From: CAXDRM01 sp963991775
Lineage (GTDB): Bacteria; Pseudomonadota; Alphaproteobacteria; Rickettsiales; JABIRX01
Direction: 5' to 3'
NCBI GenBank assembly: GCA_963991775.1
Contig: CAXDRM010000093.1
Location: 1-5,043 of the forward strand
Length of the DNA: 5,043 nt
Part shown: piece after piece, positions 1-5,043 of the stretch
Layout: every line of letters starts with the position of its first letter
Position numbering within the stretch: the first letter of the stretch is position 1
The notes under the pieces: generated by a model
Database searches by the model: none
Told to the model about the DNA's origin: nothing
The model's input: the letters and a program-made list of their open reading frames with translations, nothing else
Position numbers and translations under genes: made by a program

Positions 1-243
1 CTTATTTAAACGACTAACTTTACGTGAAGCAGTTTCTTTTTTTATAACGCCTTTGCTAACACCTTTCATAATGTTAGATTCAGCATTTATAAAAGCAGTT
101 TTAATTTCTTCAGCTTTTTTACCTGCAATTGCATCATGTAATTTTCTGATAGCAGTTTTTATTTTAGAACGACGTTGTACATTAATGACAGTGTTCTTTT
201 CAGTTTGTCTAATTCTTTTTTTTGCAGATTTATGATTAGCCAT
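1..243 (-). CDS. rpsT: 30S ribosomal protein S20, 3' end cut by window edge
   Basis: S20 is a small, basic primary-binding protein of the 30S subunit that contacts 16S rRNA. Reading the minus strand from ATG at 243-241 gives 81 codons without a stop. The N-terminus MANHKSAKKRIRQTEKN is the S20 signature, and the visible end (SKGVIKKETASRKVSRLNK) matches the family's conserved C-terminal region. S20 is usually about 87-90 residues, so only some 6-10 residues and the stop lie outside. The protein is very rich in Lys and Arg, as expected for an rRNA binder. No clear Shine-Dalgarno sequence precedes the ATG; the leader is A/T only near the start. A strong promoter sits 35-63 bases upstream. Codons for Lys-Lys-Lys create an uninterrupted run of eight A in the coding strand (216-223). 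The gene is divergent from ispDF. In many alphaproteobacteria rpsT lies near dnaA, but that cannot be seen here. Confidence 0.96.
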   Translation of the reverse strand, partial: MANHKSAKKRIRQTEKNTVINVQRRSKIKTAIRKLHDAIAGKKAEEIKTAFINAESNIMKGVSKGVIKKETASRKVSRLNK

Positions 244-277
244 AAAATTTTATTAGTATTGTTAATAAAGAAGGCGT

Positions 278-306
278 ATTCTAGTTGCGAATATCAAATG
301 GGTCAA
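278..306 (-). promoter_or_regulatory. sigma70-type promoter of rpsT
   Basis: Read on the minus strand, a -35 box TTGACC (306-301, five of six matches to TTGACA) is followed by exactly 17 bp and a -10 box TAGAAT (283-278, five of six matches to TATAAT). Transcription would start near base 271, giving a leader of about 28 nt before the rpsT ATG at 243. This is the best promoter match I found in the window and fits the high expression expected of a ribosomal protein gene. The -35 box overlaps the AAGAG motif in front of ispDF on the other strand, and it lies only 10 bases before the ispDF start codon. Confidence 0.75.
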
Positions 307-309
307 GAG
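305..309 (+). promoter_or_regulatory. ribosome binding site that sets the ispDF start
   Basis: AAGAG sits 6 bases before ATG 316, a reasonable Shine-Dalgarno match and spacing. The in-frame ATG at 298 has nothing comparable in front of it, and the frame further upstream only reads antisense to rpsT. Start 316 also gives the normal IspD N-terminus, with the nucleotide-binding AAGRG motif about 10 residues in. Confidence 0.5.
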
Positions 310-315
310 TTTTCT

Positions 316-1470
316 ATGAGCGAAAATATTGCGGTAATTGTAGCGGCAGGTAGAGGAATCCGCTGCGCAGGCGATGCACCAAAACAATATAAAGAAATTG
401 CTGGTAAAGCGATGCTGCTTTATTCGATTGAGTTATGCAAAAAAATTAAAGAAATCTCGCGTATTATCTTAGTAGTAAATGAAGAGCATCAAGAATTTTA
501 CCAAGATATTGTAGCGCTTAACCATATTACTGATATAGTTTATGGTGGTGCAACACGTGCTGCTTCTGTAGTTAATGCCTTAAAATATGCTAAGCAATAT
601 GCACCAAAAAATATTTTAATTCATGATGGGGCACGTCCTTTTGTAACTGCAGAAATTATTAAAGAGGGTTTTGCTAAATTAAAAACTACGCAAGCTGCCA
701 TACCGGTGATCAAAGTAGCAGATAGTGTAAAACAGCTTAGTGGACGTAAATTAGTCAGTGTTGCTAGAGATGAATTATATCTAGCGCAAACGCCACAATT
801 TTTCGTGTATGATTTAATTGCTAATTGTGCAGAGCAAGCAAGCTCATATGATTTTACTGATGAGGCGCAGCTGGTCGAGCAATCTGGTTATAATGTTGAA
901 ATTTTTCCTGGATCCTTAGCCAATTATAAGATAACAACAGCAGAAGATCTAGAACGAGCAAGAAGACAAATGCAACAAGAAGATAATTATCGCACAGCTT
1001 TTGGTTATGATTTGCATAAATTATCTGAGCGAGGCCAAGATGCAGAAATCATGCTTGGTGGTGTGGCGATTAAGCATGATCAAAAAATCATCGCACATTC
1101 TGACGGTGATGTTTTATTACATGCTTTAACAGATGCTTTGCTTGGGGCTGCAGCTCTTGGCGATATAGGTGAGCATTTTCCTGATAGCGATCCGCAATAT
1201 AAAGGTAAAAATTCTAAGTTTTTTGTACAAGAGGCTTTAGCTAAGCTTAAAGCTAAAAATTTTAAAATTTGTAATTTAGATAGTTTAATTATTTGTGAGC
1301 AGCCTGCTATTACTCCGCATAAGGCAAAAATAAAAGCAAATCTTGCTAAGCTGCTTAATTTAACAATGGAACAAGTAAATATTAAAGCAACAACACATGA
1401 AGGTTGTGATGCTTTAGGTAAGCAAGAGGCAATAGCCGCACAAGTTAATATTTTAGTTAAGCAGGCATAA
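316..1470 (+). CDS. ispDF: bifunctional IspD/IspF enzyme (MEP isoprenoid pathway)
   Basis: A 384-residue fusion of two MEP-pathway enzymes. The IspD part (about 1-225) makes CDP-methylerythritol from MEP and CTP. The IspF part (about 226-384) cyclises CDP-ME 2-phosphate to MEcPP, releasing CMP. Seen in IspD: the CTP-binding loop AAGRGIRCAGDAPKQY (10-25), GGATRAASV (77-85), HDGARPF (103-109), and the TPQFF and TDEA stretches (159-184). Seen in IspF: D232 and H234 (GYDLH) and H269 (VLLHAL), which align with the three zinc ligands of E. coli IspF, followed by TDALLGAAALGDIGEHFPD (272-290) and IKATTHEG (356-363). The fusion is typical of alphaproteobacteria and also occurs in epsilonproteobacteria. 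Oddity: the usual C-terminal GRGEG-type motif reads GKQEA (368-372). An in-frame ATG at 298 would add six residues but lacks a ribosome binding site. First gene of the operon; no convincing promoter of its own was seen, so one may lie inside the rpsT region. Confidence 0.96.
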   Translation: MSENIAVIVAAGRGIRCAGDAPKQYKEIAGKAMLLYSIELCKKIKEISRIILVVNEEHQEFYQDIVALNHITDIVYGGATRAASVVNALKYAKQYAPKNILIHDGARPFVTAEIIKEGFAKLKTTQAAIPVIKVADSVKQLSGRKLVSVARDELYLAQTPQFFVYDLIANCAEQASSYDFTDEAQLVEQSGYNVEIFPGSLANYKITTAEDLERARRQMQQEDNYRTAFGYDLHKLSERGQDAEIMLGGVAIKHDQKIIAHSDGDVLLHALTDALLGAAALGDIGEHFPDSDPQYKGKNSKFFVQEALAKLKAKNFKICNLDSLIICEQPAITPHKAKIKANLAKLLNLTMEQVNIKATTHEGCDALGKQEAIAAQVNILVKQA

Positions 1471-2007
1471 ATGACTAATACTCCACTTAAAAAACAACCT
1501 TATAAATTTTTTAGCATTACTCATTTGGCGGTAACAATGTTTGGTTTGGGGCGTATAAAATATATGCCTGGCACGATAGCATCGTTAGTTACCACAGCAT
1601 ATTTTTATATGTTTATTTTGATAGGTGATCTAAATTTTTTAGAGCATTATTTTTATTTACTCATTGTTACGGCGGCAGCTTTTCCTTTTACTTCAAGTTA
1701 CATAAATAAAACTGGTGTTAAAGATCCCAAAGAGGTGGTGATAGATGAATATTGTGGACAATATTTGGCTTTGCTAATTAGCACGCAATTTTATTTCAGC
1801 TTTTTTAGTAATACAGATTATGTGTTAGTTTTAGTCATTTTTGCTTTTATCTTTTTTAGAGTTTTTGACATTGTTAAGCCTTCATATATTGGCTATTGCG
1901 ATAAAAATTATTCAGGAGCTTTAGGTGTAATGCTTGATGATTTAGTAGCAGGTGTAGCAGCAGGCTTTACAACGATTTTTGCTATGTCACTTTTACATTT
2001 AGTTTAA
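1471..2007 (+). CDS. pgpA: phosphatidylglycerophosphatase A
   Basis: A 178-residue membrane protein that dephosphorylates phosphatidylglycerol phosphate to phosphatidylglycerol, the last step of PG synthesis, at the inner membrane. Family motifs in order are GLGRIKYMPGTIASL (25-39), KDPKEVVIDEYCGQ (84-97, with the acidic DE pair at 92-93), FFRVFDIVKPSYIG (128-141) and GALGVMLDDLVAG (149-161, with DD at 156-157). Hydrophobic stretches around 43-52, 61-73, 97-111, 117-130 and 158-175 are likely membrane segments. The length fits the family (E. coli PgpA is 172 residues). The ATG follows the ispDF stop codon with no gap, and a short AGG (1463-1465) sits 5 bases before it, so translation is probably coupled. 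The stop codon shares one base with the next ATG. Confidence 0.94.
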   Translation: MTNTPLKKQPYKFFSITHLAVTMFGLGRIKYMPGTIASLVTTAYFYMFILIGDLNFLEHYFYLLIVTAAAFPFTSSYINKTGVKDPKEVVIDEYCGQYLALLISTQFYFSFFSNTDYVLVLVIFAFIFFRVFDIVKPSYIGYCDKNYSGALGVMLDDLVAGVAAGFTTIFAMSLLHLV

Positions 2008-2480
2008 TGTTTTACAGCTGGCGGATTAACAGATTAGTAAAAAAGCTATTATGGTTTGATATTAAGTTAGCCATAGCAGAATCCTGTACAGGAGGGATGC
2101 TTGCTAGCTATATCACTAATATTTCTGGCAGTTCAAAATTACTAGATAGCAGTTTAGTTACATATTCGAATCAGGCTAAACAAAATCTTTTAGATGTAAA
2201 AGCTGCTACTTTAAAAAAATATGGAGCAGTTAGTGCAGAAACCGCAAAAGAAATGTTGCTTGGTGTAAAGAAAGCTAGGCGAGTTGAATATGCTATTGCC
2301 ATTACAGGCATTGCTGGTCCTAGATCAGATGATACAAAAAAGCCCGTGGGTTTAGTTTATATCGGAGTTCTCACTAAAAAGCAGAATGTTATTAAAGAAT
2401 ATAACTTTTCCGGCACGCGCAAGCAAATTAGAAAGCAAGCTTGTCTTGCTGCGCTAAAATTATTTCGTAAGGCTTTGTAG
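2007..2480 (+). CDS. pncC: nicotinamide-nucleotide amidase (CinA C-terminal family)
   Basis: A 157-residue stand-alone CinA C-terminal domain. Characterised members deamidate nicotinamide mononucleotide to nicotinate mononucleotide, recycling the pyridine nucleotide released by NAD-using enzymes such as NAD-dependent DNA ligase. Family motifs are AESCTGGMLAS (24-34, containing the conserved Ser), SGSSKLLDSSLVTYSNQAK (40-58), YGAVSAETA (72-80), ITGIAGP (99-105) and KKPVGLVYIG (111-120). The length matches E. coli PncC (about 165 residues). The N-terminal molybdopterin-like domain of full CinA is absent, with no remnant upstream because pgpA abuts directly. Start ATG 2007 overlaps the pgpA stop (TAATG), a translational-coupling arrangement with no clear Shine-Dalgarno. 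The glycine-rich stretch that usually follows GIAGP is replaced by RSDDT (106-110). The biochemical role is inferred from the family. Confidence 0.9.
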   Translation: MFYSWRINRLVKKLLWFDIKLAIAESCTGGMLASYITNISGSSKLLDSSLVTYSNQAKQNLLDVKAATLKKYGAVSAETAKEMLLGVKKARRVEYAIAITGIAGPRSDDTKKPVGLVYIGVLTKKQNVIKEYNFSGTRKQIRKQACLAALKLFRKAL

Positions 2481-2524
2481 CTTACCCATGCAAGAAGTTA
2501 AGAATATGTTTTATCGCTCAGGTA

Positions 2525-2538
2525 ATCCTTAAAAGGAT
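2525..2538. repeat. small perfect palindrome
   Basis: ATCCTT, AA, AAGGAT: six bases on each side pair perfectly around a two-base centre (as RNA, five pairs with a four-base loop). It lies four bases before the larger palindromic structure and is probably the outer part of the same element. Confidence 0.55.
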
Positions 2539-2541
2539 CTC

Positions 2542-2635
2542 TCGGTAAAACGCTTATTTCATTCGCGTCACTCGAGAACCGGTTTATTTCTTCAGGTTCC
2601 TGAGTGATTTCGAGCAAAGCGAGAAATTGTACCGA
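2542..2635. repeat. long imperfect palindrome, possible dispersed palindromic element
   Basis: Nested complementary arms span 94 bases. The outer arm is TCGGTA (2542-2547) with TACCGA (2630-2635). The middle arms are ATTTC (2556-2560) with GAAAT (2623-2627) and TCGC (2563-2566) with GCGA (2619-2622). The inner arms are TCACTC (2568-2573) with GAGTGA (2602-2607) and GAACC (2576-2580) with GGTTC (2595-2599), around a 14-base loop. That makes 26 pairs, interrupted by small internal loops and bulges. The same folding is possible on either strand. The size, raised G+C and placement recall the palindromic elements of Rickettsia and REP-like elements, but membership of a repeat family cannot be shown from a single copy. 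Alternatives are a bidirectional terminator or a structured RNA end. Confidence 0.6.
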
Positions 2636-2680
2636 AGGGCCGGTTGAGTCTTAGGTTTTATAGCTGCTCAATATGATAAT

Positions 2681-3130
2681 TTAGGGGGATTCTAAAACTT
2701 TATTAGCTTGCTTGATAAAGGCCTCTAACATCTGGCGATGGGCCATGCGCAGTACAGGGCTTAGGATAATACTTAAAGTTGCAGATTTTAATTCAAAATC
2801 TATAAAGAAATCAATTTCTGTTCTGCCATCATCTAAAGTTTTAAAAAGCCATTTATTATTAAGATATTTAAACGGACCTTTAGTTTGCGTAACATCAATT
2901 AAATTCTCTAATTTGCCTTTAGTAATTATTACCTCTGAGACGTAAGATTTTTTAATATTTTTAAATTTAATAGTTAGCTCAGCGTAAAAATGTTCTGCTG
3001 CTTCTTGGCTAATAATGCGTGCCGCGCTGCACCAAGGTAGAAATTCTGGGTATTTCTCAACATCTGCAATTAAGTTGCATAAATCATCTTTGTGAAATTC
3101 TGATATGATTACTTCTTTATGAATGGACAT
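2681..3130 (-). CDS. COQ10/RatA-family START-domain protein, probably ubiquinone-binding
   Basis: A 149-residue protein of the SRPBCC (START-like) fold. Relatives are the mitochondrial coenzyme Q chaperone Coq10 and the E. coli protein RatA, hence the frequent database label 'RatA toxin'. The hallmark YPEFLPWC (27-34) follows a short N-terminal strand and helix. GPFKYLNNKWLF (85-96) matches the conserved GPF...L...W.F stretch, IDFFIDFELKS (106-116) is the late beta strand, and a C-terminal amphipathic helix (about 124-146) closes the hydrophobic cavity. The length is normal for the family. The start at 3130 gives a normal N-terminus; no strong Shine-Dalgarno is visible. In alphaproteobacteria a COQ10-like gene commonly lies near ispDF and cinA/pncC in the same direction; here it is opposed to them. 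A role with ubiquinone is likelier than a ribosome-targeting toxin, but that is inference. Confidence 0.88.
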   Translation of the reverse strand: MSIHKEVIISEFHKDDLCNLIADVEKYPEFLPWCSAARIISQEAAEHFYAELTIKFKNIKKSYVSEVIITKGKLENLIDVTQTKGPFKYLNNKWLFKTLDDGRTEIDFFIDFELKSATLSIILSPVLRMAHRQMLEAFIKQANKVLESP

Positions 3131-3178
3131 AAATGTTTGGATAATTTAATTAAAGTTGTGAACTATAAATTATTTATT
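3131..3178. promoter_or_regulatory. short divergent spacer, probable promoters for the COQ10-like gene and acs
   Basis: Only 48 bases separate the two divergent start codons, so promoters must lie here or reach into the genes. Two -10-like boxes overlap: TATAAA on the plus strand (3164-3169) and TATAGT on the minus strand (3167-3162). Neither has a good -35 partner at 16-18 bp. If both are used, polymerase could not occupy them at the same time. This is a weak call from AT-rich sequence, where such boxes arise by chance. Confidence 0.25.
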
Positions 3179-5043
3179 ATGCAGTTAAAAATCAATAGCT
3201 TTGCAGAGTATGAAGAAAGAGTTAAATTAGCAGAGGCTAATCCAGAAAATTACTGGGCAGAGTTAGCTGAAAATTTTACCTGGCAGGAAAAATGGCAAAA
3301 AATCTGTGAGCATAATCTAGAAGAAGGTAAATGCGCATGGTTTCAAGGTGCTAAATTAAATATCACAGAAAATATCATTGATCGTCATTTAGCTAAGCGT
3401 GCTTCTGATACTGCTATATTATGGGAAAGTAACGAGCTTGATGGTCCGCACCAAAAAATTACTTTTCAGCAATTGCATGATGAGGTAGCGCGTTTTGCTC
3501 ATCTATTAAAAAGTAAAAATATCTCTAAAGGTGATCGCGTTATAATTTATATGCCTATGGTACCAGAAGCTGTATATGCTATGCTTGCTTGTGCCAGAAT
3601 TGGCGCGGTGCATTCTGTGGTATTTGCTGGATTTTCTGCTAAAGCTTTACAAGGCCGGGTTAATGATTGTGCAGCAAAATTAGTGATAACAGCCGATTAT
3701 TTATATCGCGGTGCTAAAACTCTTAAATTAATTGATATTGTAAATGATGCCTTAATAGATGCCAACACAGTAGAAAATGTCTTATTACTTAAAAGAGCCG
3801 GTGCTGCAATTGATTGCGTAAAGCCTGTTACTATTATTAATGATGTAATTAAGGATTTTCCTGCAAATTTTACTGCAGAAATAATGGATGCTGAAGATCC
3901 ATTATTTATTTTATATACTTCCGGTTCTACTGGTAAGCCAAAAGGTGTCTTGCATAGTATTGCAGGCTATATGCTATATACTGCTTATTCTTTTCAAAAT
4001 GTATTTCAATATCAACAAGGACAAAAGTTTTTTTGTACAGCAGATATCGGTTGGATAACCGGGCATAGCTATATGGTGTACGGACCACTACTTAGTGGTG
4101 CAACTATTATAATGTTTGAAGGAGTGCCAACCTATCCAACACCATCACGTTTTTGGCAGATTATTGATAAATATCAAGCTGAGATTTTCTATACTGCTCC
4201 AACTGCAATTAGAGCATTAATGCAATGTGGTGATGAATATGTGGCAGATTATGATTTAAGCTCTTTACAAGTGTTAGGCACTGTAGGTGAGCCGATTAAT
4301 TTGGAAGCATGGCAATGGTATAATGATAAAATAGGTAAAAATAATTGTGCTATTGTTGATACTTGGTGGCAAACAGAAACAGGTGGCATTGCTATTTCAC
4401 CATTAGGAAATCTTACTAAATTAAAACCATGCTATGCAACTTTACCTTTGCCAGGAATTTTTCCAATTATTGTAGATAAGGATGGCAGTGAGATTACTGA
4501 GCCAAATGTCACTGGTAATTTATGTATGAAATATCCTTGGCCTTCGATGATTAGATCAGTCTGGGGTGATCATGCAAGATGTATTAAAACCTATTTTAGT
4601 GATTTTAAAGGTTATTATTTTTCAGGTGATGGTGCATATAAAGATACTGATGGTTACTTTAGAATTACTGGTCGTGTTGATGATGTAATTAATGTTTCTG
4701 GACATCGTTTAGGTACAGCAGAAATTGAAGATGCTATTAATATGCATGCAGAAGTAACTGAATCTGCAGTGATTGGTTTTCCGCATGAGATAAAAGGTGA
4801 GGGTATTTATGCTTTTGTAGTAGCTGGTCGTAATTATCCAGAATTAGCTGCTGAGATTATTGCTAAGGTTCAAGAAGAGATTGGTGCAATTGCCAAGCCT
4901 GATCAAATTAAGTTAGTTTCTGATTTGCCTAAAACTAGATCAGGAAAAATCATGCGTCGTATCTTGCGTAAGATTGCTAGCGGTGAAGAAGATTTAGGCG
5001 ATGTTTCAACCTTAGTTAATCCTGATATTGTTGCTGAGTTGAA
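3179..5043 (+). CDS. acs: acetyl-CoA synthetase (AMP-forming), 3' end cut by window edge
   Basis: Acs activates acetate with ATP to acetyl-AMP and then makes acetyl-CoA in the cytoplasm. From ATG 3179 the frame is open for 621 codons to the window edge. Motifs: ATP/AMP loop YTSGSTGKPKGVLH (246-259), ADIGWITGHSY, FEGVPTYPTPSRFW, YTAPTAIRALM, VGEPIN, DTWWQTETGG (394-403, whose Trp pair marks the small acetate pocket), SGDG with D484, hinge region GRVDDVINVSGHR (498-510), and PKTRSGKIMRR (584-594). K590 in the last motif aligns with the lysine that protein acetyltransferases modify to switch Acs off. Compared with enterobacterial Acs about 12 residues are missing at the end, so the gene is otherwise intact. 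No Shine-Dalgarno precedes the start. YATLPLPGI after the active site, and the short length, resemble Bacteroidetes-type Acs more than the usual alphaproteobacterial form. Confidence 0.95.
   Translation, partial: MQLKINSFAEYEERVKLAEANPENYWAELAENFTWQEKWQKICEHNLEEGKCAWFQGAKLNITENIIDRHLAKRASDTAILWESNELDGPHQKITFQQLHDEVARFAHLLKSKNISKGDRVIIYMPMVPEAVYAMLACARIGAVHSVVFAGFSAKALQGRVNDCAAKLVITADYLYRGAKTLKLIDIVNDALIDANTVENVLLLKRAGAAIDCVKPVTIINDVIKDFPANFTAEIMDAEDPLFILYTSGSTGKPKGVLHSIAGYMLYTAYSFQNVFQYQQGQKFFCTADIGWITGHSYMVYGPLLSGATIIMFEGVPTYPTPSRFWQIIDKYQAEIFYTAPTAIRALMQCGDEYVADYDLSSLQVLGTVGEPINLEAWQWYNDKIGKNNCAIVDTWWQTETGGIAISPLGNLTKLKPCYATLPLPGIFPIIVDKDGSEITEPNVTGNLCMKYPWPSMIRSVWGDHARCIKTYFSDFKGYYFSGDGAYKDTDGYFRITGRVDDVINVSGHRLGTAEIEDAINMHAEVTESAVIGFPHEIKGEGIYAFVVAGRNYPELAAEIIAKVQEEIGAIAKPDQIKLVSDLPKTRSGKIMRRILRKIASGEEDLGDVSTLVNPDIVAEL

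Larger units (their letters stand above)
2481..2680. other. gene-free spacer between convergent genes, with palindromic block
   Basis: These 200 bases separate the stop codons of two convergent genes. I see no credible reading frame. The first 40 bases and the last 30 are AT-rich like the rest of the window. The middle (2541-2650) has 52 G or C in 110 bases (47%, counted by hand), clearly above its neighbours, and is full of inverted repeats described separately. No classical intrinsic terminator (GC stem followed by a T run) is present, although the hairpins could help end transcription from both sides. Confidence 0.7.

Noticed and set aside
216..223. Run of eight T as a terminator or slippage site
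   Set aside because: It is the complement of Lys codons inside rpsT with no GC stem before it. Slippage on eight A is possible, but nothing in the frame suggests it is used.
53..235. Plus-strand open frame of 60 codons
   Set aside because: It lies wholly antisense to rpsT, whose protein matches S20 throughout. The hydrophobic translation is the expected shadow of a Lys-rich gene.
175..315. N-terminal extension of ispDF to an upstream ATG
   Set aside because: The extra 47 residues read antisense through the start of rpsT and resemble nothing in IspD. The family N-terminus begins at 316, which has the AAGAG ribosome binding site.
2488..2532. Fourteen-codon open frame after pncC
   Set aside because: It is too short, has no Shine-Dalgarno sequence and runs into the palindromic block. 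Such frames are expected by chance.
2568..2607. Intrinsic terminator for pncC
   Set aside because: The stem (TCACTC/GAGTGA plus GAACC/GGTTC) is good, but only three T follow before CGAG, and a 14-base loop is long for a terminator. It is better treated as part of the larger palindrome.
2712..2945. Plus-strand open frame of 77 codons
   Set aside because: It is antisense to the COQ10-like gene, which carries clear family motifs on the minus strand. No ribosome binding site or family resemblance was seen.
2681..3130. Toxin-antitoxin system based on the RatA label
   Set aside because: No antitoxin partner is adjacent. The COQ10-like fold and ispDF neighbourhood fit a ubiquinone-related role better.
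3158..3178. GTG at 3158 as an earlier acs start
   Set aside because: It is in frame, but nothing at proper spacing looks like a ribosome binding site and the added residues match nothing in Acs. ATG 3179 gives a normal N-terminus.

Overview
The window is AT-rich (roughly one third G+C by eye) and gene-dense. It holds six recognisable protein genes. Three signs point to an alphaproteobacterium with a reduced, AT-biased genome, most likely Rickettsiales-like or another host-associated lineage. These are a fused IspD-IspF enzyme, its neighbours PgpA, PncC and a COQ10/RatA-type START protein, and the strong A/T bias at third codon positions. The lineage is an inference from gene content and protein flavour; no species can be named.

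Layout. Bases 1-243 (minus strand) are the 5' part of rpsT (ribosomal protein S20), running off the left edge. Bases 244-315 are a short divergent spacer with a good sigma70-type promoter for rpsT (TTGACC, 17 bp, TAGAAT on the minus strand). Its -35 box overlaps the ribosome-binding region of the gene on the other side. Bases 316-2480 (plus strand) form a tight three-gene operon, ispDF-pgpA-pncC. Its junctions are ATG directly after TAA, then a 1-base TAATG overlap. Bases 2481-2680 contain no gene. They hold a relatively GC-rich, palindrome-rich block (about 2521-2650) that looks like a dispersed palindromic element rather than ordinary spacer. Bases 2681-3130 (minus strand) encode the COQ10/RatA-family protein, convergent with the operon. 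After a 48-base divergent spacer, bases 3179-5043 (plus strand) encode acetyl-CoA synthetase (acs), open to the right edge and probably lacking only its last dozen or so residues.

Functionally, the operon combines two MEP-pathway steps of isoprenoid synthesis, the last step of phosphatidylglycerol synthesis and pyridine-nucleotide salvage. The COQ10-like protein is linked by family to ubiquinone, whose side chain is an isoprenoid. Acs activates acetate to acetyl-CoA. This is mainly housekeeping DNA. No defence system, CRISPR array, transposase, tRNA or rRNA gene was seen. The item most worth following is the palindromic block, at the point where the COQ10-like gene appears inverted relative to the operon.
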